Below are positions 50,687-58,399 of a DNA stretch of 64,000 nucleotides, in pieces; within the stretch, counting starts at the first letter, position 1; each line of letters starts with the position of its first letter. Both the position numbers and the translations under genes were made by a program. Under the pieces are notes generated by a model. The model searched no databases. It was not told where the DNA came from and saw nothing but the letters and a program-made list of their open reading frames with translations. This DNA is from Bradyrhizobium diazoefficiens. GTDB taxonomy: Bacteria > Pseudomonadota > Alphaproteobacteria > Rhizobiales > Xanthobacteraceae. Location: positions 1,919,001 to 1,983,000 of the forward strand of contig NZ_CP067100.1 of assembly GCF_016616235.1 (NCBI RefSeq), given 5' to 3'.

Positions 50687-51813
50687 TCAGGTTCCTGCTT
50701 GCGCTCGTCCTCCTCCTCTCCGCCGCCAGTGCCCAGGCCGCTGTCCGCATCAAGGACATCGCGGACATCAAGGGACTGCGCGAAAATCAGATCGTCGGTT
50801 ACGGCCTCGTCATCGGCCTGAACGGTACCGGCGACACGCTCCGCAATGCGCCGTTCACGGAACAGTCGCTGCAATCGATGCTCGAGAACATGGGCATCAA
50901 TGTCAGGAACGAGACCACGAGCACCAACAATCCTCCGAGGCCGACGACCCTGCGCACGCGCAACGTCGCGGCCGTGATGGTGACCGCGGACCTGCTACCC
51001 TCGATCGGACCCGGCGAGCGGATGGACGTGACCGTGTCGTCGCTCGGCGATGCGACATCGCTGCTCGGCGGCACCCTGGTGATGACGTCGCTGCGTGCGG
51101 CGGATGGTGCAGTCTATGCCGTGGCGCAAGGCGCGGTCACGGTCGCCGGCTATAGCGTCGGAGGCCAGGCGCAGAACGTCAGCCAGGGCACGCCGACCGC
51201 CGGCCGCATCCCGAACGGCGCGCTGGTCGAGCGCGAGGTGCAGGGAAGCCTCCATGAAATGGAATTCCTGGTGCTGGAGCTCAAGAACCCCGACTTCGTC
51301 ACCGCGACGCGCATTCTCGACGCCATCAACCGCTATGCCGGCGGCCGCTATCGCGCGCAGATCGCGTTCGAGCGCGACTTCCGCACGATCGTGCTGTCGA
51401 AGCCGCGCTATATCGGTCCAGTCCGTTTCCTCGCCGAAATCGGCGAGCTGACGGTCGAGCCGGACACGCCGGCGAGGGTGGTGATCAACGAGCGCACCGG
51501 CACGGTGGTGATCGGGCGTGACGTGCGCATATCGACCGTCGCCGTGACACACGGCAATCTGACGGTCCGTGTCACCGAGCTCCCCGTGGTGTCGCAGCCT
51601 GCGCCGTTCTCGCAAGGCAAGACGGTGGTCGTTCCCCAGACCATCGTCGAGGCCAACGAGGCCGGATCGCAGGTGGCGATCCTCAGCGGCGTCGATCTCC
51701 AGCGTCTGGTGCGCGGCCTGAACCAGATCGGCCTGAAGCCGTCGGGCATCATTGCGATCCTCCAGGCGATCAAGACGGCCGGTGCGCTCCAGGCCGACGT
51801 CATCGTGCAATGA
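50683..51813 (+). CDS. flgI: Flagellar P-ring protein FlgI
   Basis: A 376-residue periplasmic ring protein with a signal peptide (IRFLLALVLLLSAASAQA) and the landmarks VRIKDIADIKGLRENQIVGY, GYGLVIGLNGTGD and LVRGLNQIGLKPSGIIAILQ. Normal length. It overlaps flgA by four bases. Confidence 0.96.
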   Translation: MIRFLLALVLLLSAASAQAAVRIKDIADIKGLRENQIVGYGLVIGLNGTGDTLRNAPFTEQSLQSMLENMGINVRNETTSTNNPPRPTTLRTRNVAAVMVTADLLPSIGPGERMDVTVSSLGDATSLLGGTLVMTSLRAADGAVYAVAQGAVTVAGYSVGGQAQNVSQGTPTAGRIPNGALVEREVQGSLHEMEFLVLELKNPDFVTATRILDAINRYAGGRYRAQIAFERDFRTIVLSKPRYIGPVRFLAEIGELTVEPDTPARVVINERTGTVVIGRDVRISTVAVTHGNLTVRVTELPVVSQPAPFSQGKTVVVPQTIVEANEAGSQVAILSGVDLQRLVRGLNQIGLKPSGIIAILQAIKTAGALQADVIVQ

Positions 51814-51844
51814 TGCACAAGCGTCGTGCAAGCTTGGTCGCTCA

Positions 51845-52654
51845 ATGCTCAGGCCTCGACCGAGAATCGCACGCGGCCCGATGCTGAAGCTGGAACACAA
51901 AGCCAAACTCCTCCTGGTCGCGGCTACTGCGCTTGTGAGCGTATCGCCAGTGCTGGCGCTGGATGGCGCCAAGCCCTCGAAGCCGCTCAACCTGCTGTCG
52001 TTCGCGCGTGCGCGCGCCCCCGGAGCCCAGAAGCTGCCCCCGCCGGCGGCGTCGATGCCAAGCGACAATGCCTCGATCCGCACGACGGCGTGGGCGGCCG
52101 AGGATTCCGGCCCGGCGATCACTGGCGCGGTGCCTGCCCCCGCAACGCCGGCTCCTGCTCCTGCCCCCGCAACGGCGCCCGTGCGGCCGGCCAAGCCCGG
52201 CAGCGTCACGGCACCGCCGAAACCCGCACCGTCGCAGGCAGCTGTGCCCGCCGACAACGAGGTCGCCCTGTTCTGCAGCAACGTCGCCGATCCCGCGGTC
52301 GATGCGCGGCTGGCCTGGCAGCTCAAGGAGCTGGAGAAGGCCGAGACCCTGCTCCGGGAACGGATCGCCGAGGTCGAGGCCAAGCGCGCCGAATACGAGA
52401 AGTGGATGGCGCTGCGCGACGACTTCCTGAAGAAGGCCGAGGCCCAGGTCGTCGAGATCTATTCGAAGATGAAGCCGGACGCTGCGGCGACCCAGATCGC
52501 CGGCATGGCGGACGAGACCGCCGCCGCCGTGCTCGCCAAGCTGAGCCCGAGGAGCTCGAGCGCGATCTTCAACGAGATGGATGCGGCGCGCGCAGCGCAT
52601 CTGGCCGACCTGCTCGGCGGAATGCGCCGCGTGGATGACGGAAAGACCAAATAG
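51845..52654 (+). CDS. motE: MotE-family motility protein (MgtE-N-like)
   Basis: About 269 residues from ATG 51845 (ATG 51881 is equally possible; neither has a good ribosome site). A signal peptide (LLLVAATALVSVSPVLA) is followed by a Pro/Ala-rich linker (about residues 60-135), one Cys (LFCSNVADP), a coiled coil (LKELEKAETLLRERIAEVEA) and an MgtE-N-like domain (MKPDAAATQIAGMADETAAA). In Sinorhizobium, MotE is a periplasmic chaperone for MotC. Its place between flgI and flgH fits the rhizobial order. Confidence 0.85.
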   Translation: MLRPRPRIARGPMLKLEHKAKLLLVAATALVSVSPVLALDGAKPSKPLNLLSFARARAPGAQKLPPPAASMPSDNASIRTTAWAAEDSGPAITGAVPAPATPAPAPAPATAPVRPAKPGSVTAPPKPAPSQAAVPADNEVALFCSNVADPAVDARLAWQLKELEKAETLLRERIAEVEAKRAEYEKWMALRDDFLKKAEAQVVEIYSKMKPDAAATQIAGMADETAAAVLAKLSPRSSSAIFNEMDAARAAHLADLLGGMRRVDDGKTK

Positions 52655-53362
52655 ATGAACAAGCCGATCCTCATCCTGTCGCTGCTGCTGTCGTCGGTGC
52701 TGCTGGCCGGGTGCTTCAACGATCCGGCGGAAATCCTGACCGGCCCACGATTGTCGCCGGTCGGCAGCGGCCTGAGGACGCAGGCCGATCCGATCCCGGT
52801 GACGCCCCGCCTGCGATCGCCCGTCAGCTATCGCTCGACCTGGGACGACGGCACCGATCTCTACCGCGATCCCCGCGCCTGCCGTACCGGCGATGTCGTG
52901 ACGGTGATCATCTCGATGCAGGACAAGGCCAAGCTCGACAACAAGACCGGCCGCTCGCGCGATTCGCAGATCAAGTTCGGGCTGGACTGGCTGATGGATG
53001 TCGCCGGATGGAGCGACAAGGGCCAGGCCAACGCCAACCTCTCTACCAACACCCAGATCAAGGGCAACGGACAGATCGATCGCACCGAGGACATCAAGCT
53101 GTCGATCGCCGCAATCGTCACCGACGTGTTGCCGAACGGCAATATGATGATCAGCGGCTCGCAGGAATTCCGCGTCAACACCGAGATGCGCGTGCTCAAC
53201 GTCGGCGGCATCGTGCGCCCGCGCGATATCTCGCGAACCAACACGATCTCCTACGAGAAGATCGCCGAGGCGCGCGTCTCCTACGGCGGTCGCGGAAATC
53301 TGTCTGACGTGCAGCAACCCGGATGGGGACATCGGATTTATGACGCCGTGGCACCATTCTGA
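52655..53362 (+). CDS. flgH: Flagellar L-ring lipoprotein FlgH
   Basis: A 235-residue outer-membrane ring protein. A lipoprotein signal (LLLSSVLLAGCFND, Cys near residue 19) anchors it. Landmarks: ACRTGDVVTVIISMQDKAKL and GSQEFRVNTEMRVLNVGGIV. Starts at the base after the motE stop. Confidence 0.95.
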   Translation: MNKPILILSLLLSSVLLAGCFNDPAEILTGPRLSPVGSGLRTQADPIPVTPRLRSPVSYRSTWDDGTDLYRDPRACRTGDVVTVIISMQDKAKLDNKTGRSRDSQIKFGLDWLMDVAGWSDKGQANANLSTNTQIKGNGQIDRTEDIKLSIAAIVTDVLPNGNMMISGSQEFRVNTEMRVLNVGGIVRPRDISRTNTISYEKIAEARVSYGGRGNLSDVQQPGWGHRIYDAVAPF

Positions 53363-53404
53363 GATTCGCGGCGGCCTGACCGCAGCGCGAGGGCAGGGGA
53401 CGTC

Positions 53405-53848
53405 ATGCGGCTGATTGCGGCCATTGTGGTGCTGACCCTCGTCGCGATCGGTGCGGGCGCGCTTGCCGGCCTGCATCTGTTTGCGGCCGCCGAGCGTGTC
53501 GCCGATGCCAAGAAGAGCGCCACGCCCGCGCCGATTGCCTCAAGCTACGCCGGCAGCGCGCGGCTTCGAAAGCTGTCGCCGATCGTGACAAATCTCGCCG
53601 CGCCGACCAACAATTGGGCCCGCGTCGAAGCCTCGATGGTGACCGACAGCATGAGCGACGAGGATGCCGGCATCCTGGCCGCCCATATCAGCGAGGACAT
53701 CGTCACCTACTTGCGGTCCGCCTCCGTTGCGCAGTTCGAGGGATCGCGCGGGCTCCAGCATCTGCGCGACGACCTCGCCGAGCGCGCCAATATCCGCTCG
53801 TCCGGCAAGGTCCGCGAATTGATCATTGAGACGTTGGTGATTCAGTGA
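53405..53848 (+). CDS. fliL: Flagellar stator-associated protein FliL
   Basis: A 147-residue protein with one N-terminal membrane helix (AAIVVLTLVAIGAGALAGLH) and a periplasmic domain ending in the FliL-type helix (VRELIIETLVIQ). It supports the stator around the rod. AGGGGAC precedes ATG 53405. Its stop overlaps the GTG of fliP. Confidence 0.88.
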   Translation: MRLIAAIVVLTLVAIGAGALAGLHLFAAAERVADAKKSATPAPIASSYAGSARLRKLSPIVTNLAAPTNNWARVEASMVTDSMSDEDAGILAAHISEDIVTYLRSASVAQFEGSRGLQHLRDDLAERANIRSSGKVRELIIETLVIQ

Positions 53849-54585
53849 GAGTGAAAGTCCTTCTGCTCGCCCTGGTTCTGGTCGTGTTGCCAGAGGTGGC
53901 GCTCGCCCAGATACCCGACCTCAACTCGCTGCTGCCGCCCGGCAACGGCTCGACCAGCGGCCGCATCATCCAGCTGATGGCGCTGATCACGGTGCTGTCG
54001 GTGGCGCCGGGCCTGCTCATCATGGTGACGAGCTTCACGCGATTTGCAGTGGCGCTGTCGTTCCTGCGCGCCGGTCTCGGGCTCCAGACCACGCCGGCCA
54101 ATCTGGTGCTGATCAGCCTCGCGCTGTTCATGACCTTCTACGTGATGGCGCCGACCTTCGACCGTGCCTGGGAGACCGGCGTCCAGCCGCTGATGAAGAA
54201 CGAGATCTCCGAGGAAGACGCCTATCTGAAGATCACCGATCCGTTCCGCGAGTTCATGCTGGCCCATGTCCGCGACAAGGATCTCCAGACCTTCGAGGCG
54301 CTCGCCGCCGAGAGCTTTCGCAAGAAGTTCGACGACAAGCGCATCGACATGCGGGTCATCATTCCGGCCTTCATGATCTCCGAGCTCAGGCGCTCGTTCG
54401 AGATCGGATTCCTCATCATCCTGCCATTCCTCGTCATCGACATGATCGTGGCGACGCTGACCATGTCGATGGGCATGATGATGATGCCGCCGACGATCCT
54501 CGCGCTGCCGTTCAAGATGCTGTTCTTCGTGCTGATCGACGGCTGGAATCTGCTCGCCTCCGGCCTTGTGCGCTCGTTCTCGTAA
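53845..54585 (+). CDS. fliP: Flagellar export gate protein FliP
   Basis: A 246-residue membrane protein of the export gate. A signal peptide is followed by landmarks PGLLIMVTSFTRFAVALSFL, FMTFYVMAPTFDRAWETG and FEIGFLIILPFLVIDMIVAT, GMMMMPPTILALPFK. GTG 53845 overlaps the fliL stop. It is the last gene before the flagellins. Confidence 0.96.
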   Translation: MRVKVLLLALVLVVLPEVALAQIPDLNSLLPPGNGSTSGRIIQLMALITVLSVAPGLLIMVTSFTRFAVALSFLRAGLGLQTTPANLVLISLALFMTFYVMAPTFDRAWETGVQPLMKNEISEEDAYLKITDPFREFMLAHVRDKDLQTFEALAAESFRKKFDDKRIDMRVIIPAFMISELRRSFEIGFLIILPFLVIDMIVATLTMSMGMMMMPPTILALPFKMLFFVLIDGWNLLASGLVRSFS

Positions 54586-54742
54586 GCGCGCGATCGCTGG
54601 CCGACCGGTCGGTTAGGGTTAGCGGGACGTAACGGCTCATGGTTAGCAGAGGCTAATGTTAACCATATGATATTGCTGCGTAATTCAAGCCGATCTTAAT
54701 CCGGCGACAAGATTCGACGTGCTAGCAATGCGGTACGGCGGG

Positions 54743-54851
54743 TTGGACCCCACCACATCAGTCCAAAGGCATGATGCCGCCCCTCCGTACCGGTGCAAGC
54801 CCGGTATGTCCCCTCGTGAAAATGTAACGCGTACATAAAGGGACATTCGCA
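54743..54851 (+). ncRNA. Flagellin leader RNA element, copy 1
   Basis: Three possible stems in the mRNA leader. P1: TTGGAC (54743-54748) with GTCCAA (54761-54766). P2: TACCGG (54788-54793) with CCGGTA (54801-54806). P3: ATGTCCC (54806-54812) with GGGACAT (54840-54846), which covers the ribosome site 6-12 bases before ATG 54852. P1 differs from copies 2 and 3 by a compensatory change. This probably corresponds to the published flg-Rhizobiales RNA motif; that match is from memory. Confidence 0.8.
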
Positions 54852-55757
54852 ATGTCAAGCCTGCTTACGAACTCGACCGCCATGACCGCGCTCCAGACCT
54901 TGCGGTCTGTCAGCTCCCAGCTCTCCACCACGCAGAAACGCATCTCGACCGGTCAGCGCGTCTCGACCGCTTCCGACAACGCCGCCTATTGGTCGATCGC
55001 GACCTCGATGCGCGCCGACAACGCCGCGCTCTCCGCCGTCTCCGACTCGCTCGGTCTGTCGGCTGCGACCGTCGACACCGAATATACCGGTCTGACCACG
55101 GTTGTGGGTGATAGCAGCTCCGGTCTGACCAAGCTCCAGTCCCTGCTAGTCCAGGCCAAGACCGCCGGTATCGACCGTACCAAGATCCAGGCCGACATCA
55201 CCCAAATCCAGCAACAGATGAAGGCCACCGCCGGTGCGGCGACCTTCAACGGCGTGAACTGGCTGAGCACGACCGCAACCACGCCGGCGACCGTGAACCT
55301 GGTGTCGTCGTTCTCCCGCGTCGGCGGCACGCCGACCACCGGCTCGATCAGCCTGACCACCGCCAACTACTCGCTCTACACCTCCACCCAGACCGCTATC
55401 CTCGATAAGGTCAGCGGCACTGCGTCGGTCGATACGATCGACATCTCTGCGCTGACCGACTCCGCGGCTGACCAGACCACGCTCGACGGCTACATCACGC
55501 AGGTGACCGGTGCGATCAACTCGGTGGCCGCGGCCGCCGCCAACCTCGGCGCCGTCAAGAACCGTATCTCGACCAACACGGACTTCGTGAAGTCGCTGAT
55601 GGACTCGGTTGATCGCGGTATCGGCCAGCTCGTCGACGCCGACATGAACCAGGAGTCGACCCGCCTGGCGGCCCTCCAGGTCCAGCAGCAGCTCGGCGTG
55701 CAGGCGCTCTCGATCGCCAACAACAGCAGCCAGAGCATCCTGTCGCTGTTCCGCTAA
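54852..55757 (+). CDS. Flagellin 1
   Basis: A 301-residue flagellin. The conserved N-terminal D0/D1 region (LTNSTAMTALQTLRSVSSQL, then TTQKRISTGQRVSTASDNAA) and the C-terminal D1/D0 region (LAALQVQQQLGVQALSIANN, SSQSILSLFR) frame a short variable centre of about 90 residues. This is the compact rhizobial type. It differs from flagellins 2 and 3 at several positions, including QKRISTGQRV and VQQQLG. A 33-base terminator follows. Confidence 0.95.
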   Translation: MSSLLTNSTAMTALQTLRSVSSQLSTTQKRISTGQRVSTASDNAAYWSIATSMRADNAALSAVSDSLGLSAATVDTEYTGLTTVVGDSSSGLTKLQSLLVQAKTAGIDRTKIQADITQIQQQMKATAGAATFNGVNWLSTTATTPATVNLVSSFSRVGGTPTTGSISLTTANYSLYTSTQTAILDKVSGTASVDTIDISALTDSAADQTTLDGYITQVTGAINSVAAAAANLGAVKNRISTNTDFVKSLMDSVDRGIGQLVDADMNQESTRLAALQVQQQLGVQALSIANNSSQSILSLFR

Positions 55758-55776
55758 GCCGTAAGCAATCCAGGGA

Positions 55777-55808
55777 GGGCCGCGCTTCTCGCGAAGCGCG
55801 GCCCTTTC
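55777..55808 (+). terminator. Terminator after flagellin 1
   Basis: GGGCCGCGCTTC and GAAGCGCGGCCC form a near-perfect stem with a 4-base loop, followed by TTTCG. Identical in stem and loop to the hairpin after flagellin 2. Confidence 0.85.
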
Positions 55809-55919
55809 GTTTGGCGTGACACCGGGCGCACGCCGTGATCCGGCTTTCCTGTTGCGTCCAGGCAACGGAGCCACAAGCTTCGCACAAGCTTCGAGTGCTA
55901 TCGGGGTCATTACGACAGG

Positions 55920-56031
55920 TTGGGCCCCCATCCCGCTTTTCCGCAGCCCAAAGGCATGACGCCGCCCTGTCGTACCGGTGCAAGCCCGGTATGTCCCAAA
56001 AACTCAATCCAATCGTCAAAGGGACATCAAA
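55920..56031 (+). ncRNA. Flagellin leader RNA element, copy 2
   Basis: P1: TTGGGC (55920-55925) with GCCCAA (55946-55951). P2: TACCGG (55973-55978) with CCGGTA (55986-55991). P3: ATGTCCC (55991-55997) with GGGACAT (56021-56027), 5 bases before ATG 56032. Confidence 0.8.
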
Positions 56032-56940
56032 ATGGGTTCTAGCCTGCTCACCAACTCGTCTGCAATGACCGCGCTGCAGACCCTTCGCAACGTCAGCTCG
56101 CAGCTCGCCACCACGCAGAACCGGATCTCGACCGGCATGCGCGTCTCGACCGCGTCTGACAACGCCGCCTACTGGTCGATCGCGACCTCGATGCGCGCCG
56201 ACAACGCCGCGCTCTCCGCCGTCTCCGACTCGCTCGGTCTGTCGGCTGCGACTGTCGACACCGAATATACCGCTCTGACCGCCGTCGTCGGCGACCAGAC
56301 CGGCGGCCTGACCAAGCTCCAGGCGCTGCTGGTCGAAGCCAAGACGGCCGGTATCGACCGCACCAAGATCCAGGCCGACATCACCCAGATCCAGCAGCAG
56401 ATGAAGGGCACCGCCGGTGCGGCGACCTTCAACGGCGTGAACTGGCTGAGCACGACGGCGACCACGCCGGCGACCTTCAACCTGGTGTCGTCGTTCTCGC
56501 GCGTCGGCGGCACGCCGACGATCGGCTCCATCAACCTGACGATCGCCAACTACTCGCTCTATACCAGCACCCAGACCGGCATCCTCGACAAGGTGAGCGG
56601 CACTGCTTCGATCGACACGATCGACATCAGCGCGCTGACCGACTCGACGGCCGACATGACCACGCTCGACGGCTATATCGCGCAGGTCACCGCTGGCATC
56701 AACTCGGTGGCCTCGGCCGCTGCCGATCTCGGCGCCGTCAAGAACCGCATCTCGACCAACACCGAGTTCGTCAAGACCCTGATGGACTCGGTTAATCGCG
56801 GTGTCGGCCAGCTCGTCGACGCAGACATGAACGCAGAGTCCACCCGCCTTCAGGCGCTTCAGACCCAGCAGCAGCTCGGCGTTCAGGCGCTCTCGATCGC
56901 CAACCAGAACAGCCAGAGCATCCTGTCGCTGTTCCGCTAA
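56032..56940 (+). CDS. Flagellin 2
   Basis: A 302-residue flagellin from ATG 56032 (longer frames upstream overlap the leader RNA and lack a ribosome site). The N- and C-terminal regions match flagellin 3 nearly throughout (NVSSQLATTQNRISTGMRVS; QALQTQQQLGVQALSIANQN); long nucleotide runs are identical between the two genes, pointing to recent duplication or gene conversion. Polymerises to the filament after export by FliI/FlhB/FliP. Confidence 0.95.
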   Translation: MGSSLLTNSSAMTALQTLRNVSSQLATTQNRISTGMRVSTASDNAAYWSIATSMRADNAALSAVSDSLGLSAATVDTEYTALTAVVGDQTGGLTKLQALLVEAKTAGIDRTKIQADITQIQQQMKGTAGAATFNGVNWLSTTATTPATFNLVSSFSRVGGTPTIGSINLTIANYSLYTSTQTGILDKVSGTASIDTIDISALTDSTADMTTLDGYIAQVTAGINSVASAAADLGAVKNRISTNTEFVKTLMDSVNRGVGQLVDADMNAESTRLQALQTQQQLGVQALSIANQNSQSILSLFR

Positions 56941-56960
56941 GCCCTTCGCTAGCCTTGGGA

Positions 56961-56991
56961 GGGCCGCGCTTCTCGCGAAGCGCGGCCCTTT
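56961..56991 (+). terminator. Terminator after flagellin 2
   Basis: GGGCCGCGCTTC/GAAGCGCGGCCC stem with loop TCGC, followed by TTTCATTTT. Same hairpin as after flagellin 1. Confidence 0.88.
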
Positions 56992-57111
56992 CATTTTACC
57001 TCGTGTGCGTCGGTCGAGCCATGAACTCGGCCGGGCTCGGTTTGTTGCGGCCCGGTCACAGAGCCGCAAGCCTCGCGCAGTGTTCGCGCGTTATTGTCGC
57101 CCTACGACAAG

Positions 57112-57220
57112 TTGGGCCTGCCTTTTCCGCCGCCCAAAGGCATGAGGCCGCCCTGTCGTACCGGTGCAAGCCCGGTATGTCCCAAAAATCAATTCAATCT
57201 GTTTCAAGGGGACGTCAATC
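57112..57220 (+). ncRNA. Flagellin leader RNA element, copy 3
   Basis: P1: TTGGGC (57112-57117) with GCCCAA (57132-57137). P2: TACCGG (57159-57164) with CCGGTA (57172-57177). P3: ATGTCCC (57177-57183) with GGGACGT (57209-57215), where one A-U pair becomes a G-U wobble; it lies 5 bases before ATG 57221. Confidence 0.8.
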
Positions 57221-58129
57221 ATGAGCTCCAGTCTGCTCACCAATTCGTCTGCAATGACCGCGCTGCAGACCCTCCGCAACGTCAGCTCGCAACTCTCGAC
57301 CACGCAGAACCGGATCTCGACCGGCATGCGCGTCTCGACGGCGTCTGACAACGCCGCCTACTGGTCGATCGCGACCTCGATGCGCGCCGACAACGCCGCG
57401 CTCTCCGCCGTCTCCGACTCGCTCGGTCTGTCGGCTGCGACTGTCGACACCGAATATACCGCTCTGACCGCCGTTGTCGGCGACCAGACCGGCGGCCTGA
57501 CCAAGCTCCAGGCGCTGCTGGTCGAAGCCAAGACGGCCGGTATCGACCGCAAGAAAATCCAGGCCGATATCACCCAGATCCAGCAGCAGATGAAGGGCAC
57601 CGCCAATGCGGCGACCTTCAACGGCGTCAACTGGCTGAGCGCGACGGCGACCACGCCGGCCACCTTCAACCTGGTGTCGTCGTTCTCCCGCGTCGGCGGC
57701 ACGCCGACGATCGGGTCCATCACCCTGACAATCGCCAACTACTCGCTCTATACCAGCACTCAGACCGGCATCCTCGACAAGGTGAGCGGCACTGCGTCGA
57801 TCGATACGATCGACATCAGCGCGCTGACCGACTCGGCCGCTGACCAGACCACGCTCGATGGCTTCATCGCGCAGGTCACCACCGCGCTCAACGCGGTGAG
57901 CTCGGCCGCTGCCGATCTCGGCGCCGTCAAGAACCGCCTCTCGACCAACACCGAGTTTGTCAAGACCCTGATGGACTCGGATAATCGCGGTGTCGGTCAG
58001 CTCGTCGACGCAGACATGAACGCGGAGTCGACCCGCCTTCAGGCCCTCCAGACCCAGCAGCAACTCGGCGTTCAAGCGCTCTCGATCGCCAACCAGAACA
58101 GCCAGAGCATCCTGTCGCTGTTCAAGTAA
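57221..58129 (+). CDS. Flagellin 3
   Basis: A 302-residue flagellin (MSSSLLTNSSAMTALQTLRN...SQSILSLFK). It differs from flagellin 2 at scattered sites (for example DRKKIQADI, TANAATFNG and a central TTALNAVSS) and at its last residue (Lys instead of Arg). Same structure: conserved ends with a short centre. Confidence 0.95.
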   Translation: MSSSLLTNSSAMTALQTLRNVSSQLSTTQNRISTGMRVSTASDNAAYWSIATSMRADNAALSAVSDSLGLSAATVDTEYTALTAVVGDQTGGLTKLQALLVEAKTAGIDRKKIQADITQIQQQMKGTANAATFNGVNWLSATATTPATFNLVSSFSRVGGTPTIGSITLTIANYSLYTSTQTGILDKVSGTASIDTIDISALTDSAADQTTLDGFIAQVTTALNAVSSAAADLGAVKNRLSTNTEFVKTLMDSDNRGVGQLVDADMNAESTRLQALQTQQQLGVQALSIANQNSQSILSLFK

Positions 58130-58147
58130 GCTGCGGCTTTTGAAAGC

Positions 58148-58174
58148 GACCGTGCTCCCCATGGGAGCACGGTC
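58148..58174 (+). terminator. Hairpin after flagellin 3
   Basis: A perfect 12-base stem (GACCGTGCTCCC / GGGAGCACGGTC) with a 3-base loop, 18 bases after the flagellin 3 stop. No T-run follows, so it may act in mRNA stability or need Rho. It differs in sequence from the two upstream terminators. Confidence 0.7.
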
Positions 58175-58399
58175 TCCGTCGTGAACAGCGGATGTGACGG
58201 CACATGACATGCCCGCAAGCATGCCGCGTGTGCCGCTCGTGCTGCCGCACGCCCGGTTGCTGCTGAACCGGTTGCGCCGCCCAGATTCCAGCAAAAGTAC
58301 ATCGTCCCGCCTGCGAACTGACACATTCGTGTCCGCGCGCAACCTTCAGACAAGGTTCACAGCGGAGTGTCCTCACCGTCCGCATTGGTACGAGGTCAC

